DNA from: Marinobacter litoralis
Lineage (GTDB): Bacteria; Pseudomonadota; Gammaproteobacteria; Pseudomonadales; Oleiphilaceae
Direction of reading: 5' to 3'
NCBI RefSeq assembly: GCF_003336705.1
Contig: NZ_QMDL01000001.1
Span: 1,116,001 to 1,180,000, forward strand
Length of the DNA stretch: 64,000 nucleotides
This document shows positions 28,826 through 37,282 of the stretch, piece after piece. The position numbers were made by a program, and so were the translations under genes. Numbering within the stretch: the first letter of the stretch is position 1; each line of letters opens with the position of its first letter. The notes below the pieces were generated by a model that was not told where the DNA came from, did no database searches, and saw only the letters and a program-made list of their open reading frames with translations.

Positions 28826-30334
28826 TTATTTGCTCCGGTGGGTAACGCGCAGTACTTCTTCCACGGTGGTCACGCCATCAAGAATTTTCCGGACACCGTC
28901 AGAGTGAATGCTTGGGCTCATTTTACGGGCTTCGTGTTCAAGCTCGAGCTCCCCTGCCCGCTTGTGAATCTGAGCGCCTAACGCCTCGGTGACCTCTACA
29001 ACCTCATAGATACCAACCCGGCCTCGATACCCTAACTGATTACAGTGCTCGCACCCTTTGGCACGGAAAATGGTGGGCGGATTGGCAGGATCCTGCTGCA
29101 AGAATTCACAATGTTCTTCCGTAGGAATGTAGGGTTCACGGCATTGATCGCACAATACGCGCACCAATCGCTGGGCAACGATGCCCACCAGACTGGATGA
29201 AATCAGGAAAGGTTCGATCCCCATATCCATCAACCGCGTAATCGCGCCGACGGCCGTATTGGTGTGCAAGGTGGATAGCACCAAGTGGCCGGTCAAACTC
29301 GCTTGCACCGCGATCTCTGCCGTTTCCAGATCCCGGATCTCCCCAATCATGACCACGTCAGGGTCTTGACGAAGAATGGCCCGCAACCCCCGGGCAAAGG
29401 TCATATCCACCTTTTGGTTTACCTGGGTCTGGCCAATACCGGGCAAGTTATACTCGATCGGGTCTTCGACCGTCAGAATGTTTCGGCTGCGGTCATTAAT
29501 TTCTTGTAGGCCCGCATACAGCGATGTGGATTTACCAGAGCCGGTTGGCCCGGTGACTAGCAGAATTCCGTAAGGACGATGAATCAACTTACGCAGGGTT
29601 TTCAGATCGTTTTCGCCCATGCCCAACGATTCAAGACGAATAGCGCCGGCCTGTTTGTCCAGCAAGCGCAGTACCACGCGCTCACCGCTTGAAGAAGGCA
29701 TGGTAGACACCCGGATATCCACTTCTCTGCCGGCAACCCGCAGTGCAATTCGGCCATCTTGCGGGATTCGCTTTTCCGCAATATCGAGCTTTGCCATAAC
29801 TTTGATACGAGAGACCAGCAAAGGTGCCAGCGCACGCTTCGGCTGCACGACTTCTCGCAATACACCATCAATACGGAAGCGAACGATCAAGTGCTTTTCA
29901 TAGGTCTCGATGTGAACGTCTGATGCACTGGTTTTAACAGCCTCGGTCAGGATGGCGTTGATCAAACGAATGATTGGAGCGTCGTCTTCTTGCTCCAGAA
30001 GATCTTCTGTCTCAGGCACCGAATCTGCCAGCGATGCCAGGTCCATATCATCGCCAATACCCTCGACCATCTGCATCGCTTCAGCAGAATCATTCTGGTA
30101 AGCAGCGTTAAGGGCTTCGTCGAACCGACTGGCTTCAATGGTGGAAAAGCGGGCACGACCACCACTCACCCGATTGGCTTCGGCAAGGGCGGTATGGGAA
30201 GCACCAGGCCGAACAAGAATCACCGGATCGCCTTGTTCGTTCCGGGTGAGGATTACGCCGTTACGCTTGGCAAAGGTGAACGGAAGTCTGCCCAGCGGCG
30301 AATCTTGCGGCTGAATTTCGGTTTCGGTGATCAA
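28826..30334 (-). CDS. gspE: Type II secretion ATPase GspE
   Basis: A 502-residue hexameric assembly ATPase at the cytoplasmic face. Walker A is GPTGSGKST, the Asp box VEDPIEYNLPGIGQTQVN, Walker B DVVMIGEIRDLETAEIA and the His box LSTLHTN. A tetracysteine zinc module follows (CDQC and CEHC). The N-terminal domain, which binds GspL, occupies about residues 1-130. The start is TTG 30334 with GAGGG just upstream. It is the first gene of gspEFGHIJKLM and faces gspC across 205 bp. Confidence 0.95.
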   Translation of the reverse strand: MITETEIQPQDSPLGRLPFTFAKRNGVILTRNEQGDPVILVRPGASHTALAEANRVSGGRARFSTIEASRFDEALNAAYQNDSAEAMQMVEGIGDDMDLASLADSVPETEDLLEQEDDAPIIRLINAILTEAVKTSASDVHIETYEKHLIVRFRIDGVLREVVQPKRALAPLLVSRIKVMAKLDIAEKRIPQDGRIALRVAGREVDIRVSTMPSSSGERVVLRLLDKQAGAIRLESLGMGENDLKTLRKLIHRPYGILLVTGPTGSGKSTSLYAGLQEINDRSRNILTVEDPIEYNLPGIGQTQVNQKVDMTFARGLRAILRQDPDVVMIGEIRDLETAEIAVQASLTGHLVLSTLHTNTAVGAITRLMDMGIEPFLISSSLVGIVAQRLVRVLCDQCREPYIPTEEHCEFLQQDPANPPTIFRAKGCEHCNQLGYRGRVGIYEVVEVTEALGAQIHKRAGELELEHEARKMSPSIHSDGVRKILDGVTTVEEVLRVTHRSK

Positions 30335-30539
30335 CTTTCCCTCGTTAAATCCGTCTGTTCACTGGTTTTTGTTATAGGGCCAGTGTTATCCCAACCTGTC
30401 ATACTGTCAGCATTCAAAAAGGCTACCACAGGAATGGGAACCACTAAACAACTCTGTACACTATACTGCCACTAATTACGTTCAGTCTGATAACCTGTGG
30501 GCTTTTTAAAGTTCACGCCAATCGTGTTCAGGATTGCTG

Positions 30540-31196
30540 ATGCTAGCCACACCAAAACAGATTTCACTTATTCTTACTATTGCTGTTGCGCTGGCCATGG
30601 TTGGCATAACCGCCTGGCAGGGTTATCAATTCTGGCAATCCGAGCAACAGGCCTCGATACCCGAGCCGATCCAAACTGCCGACGCAACGGCTAATTCAGG
30701 CAACAACGTTCCCCAAGTGCAGCTGGCTAGTTTACCGGTATTTGGCAGCCCCTCTGCCTCTGGCGAAGCTCCAAATGAAACTACGGAAAACCTGCCGGAA
30801 ACCAATCTTAGACTGTCCCTAAGAGGCGTTTTGGCAGCTGACGGAGAATTCCCTGGCAGCGCTTTGATCGAGGATGATAAGGGCAATACCGAGGCCTACC
30901 TCGTAGGCAAACCGCTTCCCGGCAATGCAACGCTTCGAACCGTGTTTCCGAATCGCGTGATCATTGAGCGCCAAGGCAAGCTGGAAAATCTGTATTTCCC
31001 CGAAGCGGAAAAAAGCACGGGGGTATTCATGGCTGATACAGAAACAAACCAACAAACCACGACAGCGCCTATTCAACAGCAAGAGCAAGCACAACGAAGC
31101 GCTCCTGATCCTCAATCAACCAGCCAGCAGCAACGACGGGAAGAAATCCGAAAGCGCTTGGAGCAATTGCGCCAGCGGCTACGGAATAATAACTGA
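30540..31196 (+). CDS. gspC: Type II secretion protein GspC (short, no PDZ)
   Basis: A 218-residue bitopic GspC, which links the inner platform to the secretin. One membrane helix is at the N terminus (ISLILTIAVALAMVGITAW), followed by the homology region (LRLSLRGVLAADGEFPGSAL, then LENLYFPEAE). Instead of a PDZ domain the C terminus is Gln-rich and helical (QQEQAQRSA, then RKRLEQLRQRLRNNN), like coiled-coil GspC variants. ATG 30540 is chosen because AGGA lies 6 nt upstream. It is divergent from gspE, and the next gene is a LapG-like protease, not gspD. Confidence 0.85.
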   Translation: MLATPKQISLILTIAVALAMVGITAWQGYQFWQSEQQASIPEPIQTADATANSGNNVPQVQLASLPVFGSPSASGEAPNETTENLPETNLRLSLRGVLAADGEFPGSALIEDDKGNTEAYLVGKPLPGNATLRTVFPNRVIIERQGKLENLYFPEAEKSTGVFMADTETNQQTTTAPIQQQEQAQRSAPDPQSTSQQQRREEIRKRLEQLRQRLRNNN

Positions 31197-31204
31197 GGCT
31201 TCCT

Positions 31205-31864
31205 ATGGAAACGGCCGCCATACTCCGCCCACGCCGTTCCTTCATTCTGCCTTTATTGCTAGCAGTAACCTTCGCCAGCGCGCTGGAACTCAGCGATCAG
31301 CTGATGAACTATGTACTTAGAGACTTCGGACAAGAAGCACATCAACGCCTGGAAAACTGGCAGCGCCTGCACGCCCTCGCCGCCAACGCACCCGTAGACC
31401 GACAACTGAAACTGGTGAACTCATTCTTTAATCGAGTTCGTTTCATCAGTGACATTCGGCATTGGGGCGAGGAAGATTACTGGGCAACTCCCATAGAGCT
31501 ACTCACAACAAACGGTGGCGACTGCGAAGATTTTTCGATCGCCAAGTACCTGACCTTACGCGCCATGGGCGTTCCCGATGAGCAACTGCGAATCGTGTAC
31601 GTTAAGGCTCTGGAGTTGAACCAGGCGCACATGGTGCTTGCCTGGTACCAGACCCCAAGCTCGGATCCGCTGGTACTCGACAACCTTATAAACGAGATTA
31701 AACCTGCTTCCCAACGCACTGATTTGGAACCAGTTTACAGCTTTAACGGCGACGGACTTTGGCTCAATCAAGAGTCTGGGGGCCGCTCCAGAATTGGAGA
31801 TGCCAAAAAGCTTGAGCGCTGGCAGGATCTCAATGAACGACTGAACAGCGCCCTTACCCCCTGA
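31205..31864 (+). CDS. LapG-like periplasmic transglutaminase-type cysteine protease
   Basis: A 219-residue exported protease of the bacterial transglutaminase-like (BTLCP) family. The signal sequence is near residues 12-26. The catalytic triad is Cys107 in NGGDCEDFSIAKY, His142 in AHMVLAWY and Asp159 in VLDNL, with spacing like LapG. LapG clips large surface adhesins and is held by the c-di-GMP receptor LapD; neither LapD nor an adhesin is in this window. It begins 8 bp after gspC, the position gspD would normally take, so it may be co-expressed with secretion. Confidence 0.85.
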   Translation: METAAILRPRRSFILPLLLAVTFASALELSDQLMNYVLRDFGQEAHQRLENWQRLHALAANAPVDRQLKLVNSFFNRVRFISDIRHWGEEDYWATPIELLTTNGGDCEDFSIAKYLTLRAMGVPDEQLRIVYVKALELNQAHMVLAWYQTPSSDPLVLDNLINEIKPASQRTDLEPVYSFNGDGLWLNQESGGRSRIGDAKKLERWQDLNERLNSALTP

Positions 31865-31981
31865 ACTATGTTTTTACGACAACTGTCGCAAAATGACAGT
31901 CAGGTTGTCGCCCACCGACACACACTTTTACCCGCTACTCTATAGAATGCCGCTAACTTACAAATAATGGAGTAGGCATAG

Positions 31982-33586
31982 ATGCGACGCTGGAACGGTT
32001 GGGGTGATGACAAATTTAACTTGGATATCCCAGAGGGCGGCCAGGATTTTCTGGCTGAACGTATCGGGCAAGCCAGTGCGCTGAACGATTGCACACTTGA
32101 GGATGTGTGCGCCAAAGTTCCGGAATCTCGCCTCCCCTCCCTTGACGGCTTGAGCGATCTGATCGATACGAGCCCTGAAATTCGGGTTCGCCACGCTCGC
32201 GGCCAAAGCCTTCCAGATTGGCTGGCGATGCGCAGCGGAGAAATTGGTCTTTTCCCGGATGGGGTCGCCCTGCCTAGCACCAATTCAGAAGTGCAGAAAC
32301 TTCTCAAGTACGTTCAGGAGAACGATGTTCACCTGATTCCGTACGGTGGCGGCACCAGCGTGGCCGGCCACATCAACCCTGTTGATCAAGGTAAGCCTGT
32401 GCTCACGGTGAGCTTGGCCAATATGAATCGCCTAATTGATCTCGATCGTGACAGCCAGCTGGCCACCTTTGGTGCAGGCACCCCCGGCCCGTTGGTTGAA
32501 TCGCAACTTCGCGCTCACGGATACACACTGGGGCATTTCCCCCAGTCTTTCGAGCTGTCCACTATCGGCGGATGGGTTGCATCGCGCTCAAGCGGCCAAC
32601 AGTCGCTGCGTTATGGCCGCATTGAACAGCTATTTGCGGGCGGTCGTATCGAAACGCTTCAGGGAACACTTGAAATCCCGACCATCCCGGCCTCAAGCGC
32701 CGGCCCGGATATTCGTGAAATGATCCTGGGGTCCGAAGGCCGGCTTGGGTTGATTACGGAAGTTAAAGCACGTATTACCCGACTACCCGAACACGAGCGA
32801 TTCCATGTGGTGTTCTTCCCAAATTGGGACAAAGCACGCACAGCTGCCCGGAAGCTGGTCCAAAACCGAATTCAGCTTTCCATGCTTCGTCTGAGCAATG
32901 CAATCGAAACCGAAACCCAGCTAGCGCTGGCCGGGCACCCTGGCCTGATCAGTCTTCTAGAGAAGTTCTTGTCACTTCGTGGCGCGGATGACGGCAAATG
33001 CATGATGACCTTTGGTGTGACCGGCTCGAAAGACCAAGCATCGGCTAGCCTGAAGCAGGCCCGTAAAGTCTGTAAGGAATACGACGGCGTATACACCGGC
33101 ACCAAGCTGGGCTCTAAATGGGCTGAAAAGCGCTTTACCATGCCCTACCTTCGCGAAGCGCTCTGGCAGATGGGCTATGCCGTTGACACGCTGGAGACAG
33201 CAACAGACTGGGAGAACGTTGACCGCTTGCTGGAGAAGATGGAAACCAGCTTGCGCACCGGGCTTGAGGATAAACAGGAGAAGTCACACGTCTTCACGCA
33301 CCTGTCTCATTTTTATGGTCAAGGCTGTTCGATATACACCACTTACGTGTTCCGTGTTGCCGACACCTACGCTGAGACACTTGAGCGCTGGAAGCATCTT
33401 AAAAACACCACGTCTGAAATCATCGTTCGTAACGGCGGCACCATCAGCCATCAGCATGGGGTCGGCAAAGACCACGCGCCCTTCATGCCAATAGAGAAAG
33501 GTGAACTGGGAATGCGGGCTATCCGGGCACTGACCACCAGCTTCGACCCGGATAAACGACTGAACCCGACCACGCTATTGGATTGA
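31982..33586 (+). CDS. Alkyl-DHAP synthase-like FAD-linked oxidoreductase
   Basis: A 534-residue flavoprotein of the PCMH/FAD-linked oxidase family, closest in pattern to alkyldihydroxyacetonephosphate synthase (AGPS), the ether-bond-forming enzyme of ether-lipid synthesis. FAD-binding segments are IPYGGGTSVAGHINP, FPQSFELSTIGGWVASRSSG and GSEGRLGLITEV. The C-terminal active-site region reads ISHQHGVGKDH, where AGPS has a His-rich motif. GGAG stands 9 nt before the ATG. It leads an operon with a GlpD homologue 7 bp downstream and a sugar-type kinase. It could instead oxidise a hydroxy acid or glycerol derivative. Confidence 0.78.
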   Translation: MRRWNGWGDDKFNLDIPEGGQDFLAERIGQASALNDCTLEDVCAKVPESRLPSLDGLSDLIDTSPEIRVRHARGQSLPDWLAMRSGEIGLFPDGVALPSTNSEVQKLLKYVQENDVHLIPYGGGTSVAGHINPVDQGKPVLTVSLANMNRLIDLDRDSQLATFGAGTPGPLVESQLRAHGYTLGHFPQSFELSTIGGWVASRSSGQQSLRYGRIEQLFAGGRIETLQGTLEIPTIPASSAGPDIREMILGSEGRLGLITEVKARITRLPEHERFHVVFFPNWDKARTAARKLVQNRIQLSMLRLSNAIETETQLALAGHPGLISLLEKFLSLRGADDGKCMMTFGVTGSKDQASASLKQARKVCKEYDGVYTGTKLGSKWAEKRFTMPYLREALWQMGYAVDTLETATDWENVDRLLEKMETSLRTGLEDKQEKSHVFTHLSHFYGQGCSIYTTYVFRVADTYAETLERWKHLKNTTSEIIVRNGGTISHQHGVGKDHAPFMPIEKGELGMRAIRALTTSFDPDKRLNPTTLLD

Positions 33587-33593
33587 TCGGGCC

Positions 33594-35174
33594 ATGGCTA
33601 AGACGCGGCAGGAATTACTGGCAGAACTGAATAGCAACTCTCTATTTGATGTTGTCATTGTTGGTGGTGGCATTACTGGAGCGGGTGCTGCTCGTGAAGC
33701 GGCAGGCAGCGGTTTACGTACCCTGTTGGTGGAGCAAAAAGACTTTGCCTGGGGCACCTCTAGCCGGTCGTCCAAAATGGTACACGGCGGCCTCCGTTAC
33801 TTGGGCAGCGGTCACATTGGCCTAACCCGCCAAGCGGTGCGCGAACGGCAACGAATGATGGAAGAGGCGCCCGGGCTGGTTGAGCCTTTACCGTTTCTAA
33901 TGCCCCATTTTAAAGGCCGGTTTCCGGGCCCTCGTATCTTCCAAATGTTGCTCGCGGTGTATGACAAGCTTGCAGGTGTTCGTACACGGCAAAAACTCAG
34001 CCCCGGCGAAACCCTTCAGTGGGTGCCCGGGCTCGCGCAAGACAACCTGATTGCTACCAGCCGGTTTACTGACGCCGTTACTGACGATGCACGGCTGGTG
34101 CAGCGTTTGATCTCTGAAGCTCAAGCCGATGGCGCAATATGCCTGAATTACGTAGCAGCATCGGCAATTACACGTGACGAGAATGGTCATGTCAGCGGCA
34201 TCGAACTAACGCCGGAAGGCGAAAACGCCATCCACATTCAAACCAACCGTGTGATTAATGCAACCGGTGCTTGGGCAGACCGGTTACAAAAGCAGGGCCC
34301 TCACGACGCTCCGTTGCATATCCGGCCTTTGCGCGGCAGTCATCTGGTGCTTCCGTGGCAGCGGCTTCCGGTAACCTGCGCAGTCTCACTTCTGCACCCT
34401 GAGGATGGCCGCCCGGTATTTGCCTTCCCCTGGCGCGATACAACCGTTTTGGGCACGACGGATCTTGACCACAAAGAAGATTTGAATCGCGAGCCAAGCA
34501 TTTCCGGGGCGGAGGTCGATTACCTGCTAAAAGTGTCATCCAAACTCTTCCCGAGCTCATCGGTTTCAGCTCAGGACGTATTATCGAGCTGGGCGGGTGT
34601 ACGCCCCGTCGTTACCAGCGGCGACGGAAAATCGCCTTCCAAAGAAAACCGTAAGCACGCACTGCGAAACGACAAAGGTCTGGTTAGCGTTGCTGGCGGA
34701 AAGCTCACAACCTTCCGCCAAATTGCCCGTGAAGCCTTGGTAGCGGTTTTTGGTGGCGACACATCGGTTTTAAGAGATGAGCGCGCCCGAGTATTTTCGG
34801 CGTCATCGGAAACACCCGCCATCCAAATGGCCAACAAGCTAACTCTCAACCGGCTAAAAGGCTTTTACGGACAACAGCTAGCCTCATTGCTTACCGGAAA
34901 ACAACAGGACTGCGTGCCCGGCACCACCACCTTGTGGGCCGAACTGGAATGGGCTTGCGCCAAGGAATACGTTGTCCATCTCGACGATTTGCTGCTACGC
35001 CGGACGCGACTGGGGCTGGTATTGCCGAATGGCGCTGAAACGCTCTTGCCCGAACTGCGTCACCGGTGCCAGCCCCTGCTTGGCTGGAGCGAGGCCCAAT
35101 GGCAAGCCGAAGTTGACCGCTACCTGACCCTGTATCGCCAATCCTACAGCTTACCTAGCAATGGAGATGCCTGA
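33594..35174 (+). CDS. glpD: Aerobic glycerol-3-phosphate dehydrogenase (GlpD family)
   Basis: A 526-residue FAD dehydrogenase that oxidises glycerol 3-phosphate to dihydroxyacetone phosphate at the inner membrane, reducing quinone. FAD fold VVIVGGGITGAGAAREAAGS; family signature SSRSSKMVHGGLRYL; also VINATGAWADRL, LLHPEDGRPVFAFPW and TVLGTTDLDH. It is placed between the AGPS-like gene and an FGGY kinase, with 7 bp and overlapping junctions. As one of possibly several GlpD paralogues its true substrate could be a modified glycerol phosphate. Confidence 0.88.
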   Translation: MAKTRQELLAELNSNSLFDVVIVGGGITGAGAAREAAGSGLRTLLVEQKDFAWGTSSRSSKMVHGGLRYLGSGHIGLTRQAVRERQRMMEEAPGLVEPLPFLMPHFKGRFPGPRIFQMLLAVYDKLAGVRTRQKLSPGETLQWVPGLAQDNLIATSRFTDAVTDDARLVQRLISEAQADGAICLNYVAASAITRDENGHVSGIELTPEGENAIHIQTNRVINATGAWADRLQKQGPHDAPLHIRPLRGSHLVLPWQRLPVTCAVSLLHPEDGRPVFAFPWRDTTVLGTTDLDHKEDLNREPSISGAEVDYLLKVSSKLFPSSSVSAQDVLSSWAGVRPVVTSGDGKSPSKENRKHALRNDKGLVSVAGGKLTTFRQIAREALVAVFGGDTSVLRDERARVFSASSETPAIQMANKLTLNRLKGFYGQQLASLLTGKQQDCVPGTTTLWAELEWACAKEYVVHLDDLLLRRTRLGLVLPNGAETLLPELRHRCQPLLGWSEAQWQAEVDRYLTLYRQSYSLPSNGDA

Positions 35175-35175
35175 G

Positions 35176-36735
35176 ATGGCTGATGACTCATTGATTTTAG
35201 CCATCGACAACGGCACTCAAAGCGTTCGGGCACTGCTGTTTGATAAGCGCGGCAACCTTGTCGGCAAAGGCAAACAAGAGATTGAACCTTACTTTTCAGA
35301 TCAGCCGGGATGGGCGGAGCAGCACCCGGAATACTTCTGGGAGAACCTCGGGTTGGCTTGCGATGCCTTGTGGCGCAGTACCGAAGCTAAGCCCGAACAG
35401 GTTCGTGGGGTTACAGTCACTACCCAGCGCGGCACCGTCATCAATCTTGACAAGAACGGCAACCCACTGCGCCCCGCCATTATTTGGCTGGATCAACGGC
35501 ACGCGAAAGTAGACGGCCCGGTGAAAGGCCTTTGGGGCGTCGTGTTAAAACTGATCGGTGCCGAAGAGCCGATCAAACGGTTTCGGGAAAACACTCAGGC
35601 TAATTGGATCATTCAAAACCAACCTGATATCTGGGCAAAAACCCATAAGTACCTGCTACTTTCCGGATATTTGAACTACCGATTGACAGGAGAGTACCGC
35701 GATTCCACTGGCAGCCAAGTCGGCTATTTGCCATTTGATTACAAGCGCCACCAGTGGGCTGGCCGGCACGACTTCAAATGGCAGATCACGCCGATTAGGC
35801 GCGACATGTTGCCGGATCTGGTCAAGCCCGGCGAAAAGCTGGGTGAACTGTTGCCGGAAGCAGCCCAGCACATGGGCTTGCGGGTTGGTTTGCCAGTTAT
35901 TGCGGCAGCCTCAGACAAAGCTTGCGAGATTCTCGGCTCAGGCGGTTTGGCTCCGGACACTGCGTGCATGAGTTACGGCACCACCGCCACCATCAACACG
36001 ACTAACCATAAATACGTTGAGCCCACCCGTTTGATGCCCCCCTACCCGTCGGCGCTACCGGGCCACTATTCCTCCGAGGTCATGATCTACAGGGGCTTTT
36101 GGATGGTTAGCTGGTTCAAGCAGGAATTTGGTTTACGCGAACAGCGTATCGCCGAACAAAAAGGCATTGAGGCAGAGGCGTTGTTTGATGAGCTGGTAAA
36201 TTCAGTGCCACCCGGCTCCATGGGATTGATGCTGCAACCCTACTGGAGCCCCGGCGTTCGACAACCCGGGCCGGAAGCAAAGGGTTCCATCATCGGCTTT
36301 GGCGATGTGCATACACGAGCACATATTTACCGAGCCATTCTGGAAGGCTTGGCCTACGCGCTCCGCGAGGGAAAAGAACGGCTCGAAAAACGCAACGGAA
36401 AAGCCATTAAACGATTGCGGGTTGCAGGTGGCGGGTCGCAAAGTGATGCCGCTATGCAGCTAACGGCCGACATCTTCGGGTTGCCCGCCGAGCGGCCACA
36501 CACTTATGAGACCTCGGGGCTGGGCGCTGCGATCGATGCCTCTGTTGGTTTGGGACTCCATCCAGACTTTGAAACAGCAGTGCGCGCCATGACTCGTGTC
36601 GGGGAAGTTTTCGAACCGTCTGATGAAGACTCTGCACTTTACGAGCAGCTGTATTCCGATGTGTATCTTGAAATGTATGACCGTTTACAACCGTTGTATC
36701 GAAAGATACGAAAGATCACCGGATACCCGAAGTAA
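35176..36735 (+). CDS. FGGY-family carbohydrate/polyol kinase
   Basis: A 519-residue FGGY kinase. Start ATG 35176 has GGAG 9 nt upstream; two earlier ATGs overlap the glpD end. The ATPase fold elements are LAIDNGTQSVRALLFD, GVTVTTQRGTVINLD, IIWLDQRH and GGGSQSDAAMQLTADIFGLP. It differs from canonical glycerol kinase (no clear GlpK W-H-F-D catalytic pattern), so glycerol is only one candidate; dihydroxyacetone, erythritol-like polyols or an alkylglycerol are others. With the preceding genes it could phosphorylate a polyol that GlpD and the AGPS-like enzyme then use. Confidence 0.85.
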   Translation: MADDSLILAIDNGTQSVRALLFDKRGNLVGKGKQEIEPYFSDQPGWAEQHPEYFWENLGLACDALWRSTEAKPEQVRGVTVTTQRGTVINLDKNGNPLRPAIIWLDQRHAKVDGPVKGLWGVVLKLIGAEEPIKRFRENTQANWIIQNQPDIWAKTHKYLLLSGYLNYRLTGEYRDSTGSQVGYLPFDYKRHQWAGRHDFKWQITPIRRDMLPDLVKPGEKLGELLPEAAQHMGLRVGLPVIAAASDKACEILGSGGLAPDTACMSYGTTATINTTNHKYVEPTRLMPPYPSALPGHYSSEVMIYRGFWMVSWFKQEFGLREQRIAEQKGIEAEALFDELVNSVPPGSMGLMLQPYWSPGVRQPGPEAKGSIIGFGDVHTRAHIYRAILEGLAYALREGKERLEKRNGKAIKRLRVAGGGSQSDAAMQLTADIFGLPAERPHTYETSGLGAAIDASVGLGLHPDFETAVRAMTRVGEVFEPSDEDSALYEQLYSDVYLEMYDRLQPLYRKIRKITGYPK

Positions 36736-36993
36736 ACCGCCAGTGAACGGCTTTCCGGCTATGGGTTAGTGCCTATCAAAAAAAACTTTGCAAACTCATC
36801 CAGTAAGGGTACAGTGGCGGTCGTTGGAAAGATTTAGCAAAGCATTCATCAATAAGACGTATACCTGTTGTCATCAGTAGCGCATCGTCCTGTTTTTGAT
36901 CACGCAAGTTTTTTGTTTCCGCACAACCCGCTGATCTGACGTCATGTAGACGATCAGACGGCAAATAAAATGATTGAGTTCAGGATTATATAT
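36736..36993 (+). promoter_or_regulatory. Promoter and long leader of the cold-shock gene
   Basis: 258 bp without a credible gene separate the kinase and the cold-shock gene. Long structured leaders are typical of cspA-type mRNAs. A hairpin can form at 36931-36957: CTGATC and GTC pair with GAC and GATCAG, leaving a TGAC bulge and an ATGTA loop. AGGA (36982-36985) is 8 nt before the ATG. The transcription start was not identified. Confidence 0.5.
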
Positions 36994-37200
36994 ATGTCTA
37001 CTGTTACCGGTACTGTTAAGTTTTTCAACGAATCCAAAGGTTTTGGTTTTATCACTCGCGAAGGCGGCCCTGACGTTTTCGTTCACTACAGCGCCATCCA
37101 AGGCGGCGGATTCAAGACTCTGGCAGAAGGCCAGCAGGTTGAGTTCACCGTAACTCAGGGCCAGAAAGGTCCTCAGGCGGAAAACGTAGTAGGTCTGTAA
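36994..37200 (+). CDS. Cold-shock protein, CspA family
   Basis: A 68-residue single-OB-fold nucleic-acid-binding protein. The RNP1 motif KGFGFITR and RNP2 motif VFVHYSAI are intact, as is the [11 protein letters not shown] start and [16 protein letters not shown] end. It melts RNA structure and is commonly induced by cold or used constitutively; which applies is unknown. The ATG 36994 gives the standard family N terminus; an upstream in-frame ATG would add eight non-family residues. Confidence 0.95.
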   Translation: MSTVTGTVKFFNESKGFGFITREGGPDVFVHYSAIQGGGFKTLAEGQQVEFTVTQGQKGPQAENVVGL

Positions 37201-37222
37201 TTTACAGCCCTTCAGCGTTTTA

Positions 37223-37248
37223 AAAAAGGCAGCTTCGGCTGCCTTTTT
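37223..37248. terminator. Bidirectional intrinsic terminator with TTCG loop
   Basis: AAAAAGGCAGC (37223-37233), loop TTCG, GCTGCCTTTTT (37238-37248): a perfect 11-bp stem with T-runs on both strands. It ends the cold-shock transcript and can also stop the convergent diguanylate cyclase transcript that ends at 37283. Confidence 0.93.
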
Positions 37249-37282
37249 GTGTTTCTGGAATCCCGTTTATTCTTAGAAGCTG

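Noticed and set aside
31877..31910. CGACAAC / GTTGTCG inverted repeat before the AGPS-like gene
   Set aside because: The inner arms align only with a bulge and there is no T-run; too weak to call an operator or terminator.
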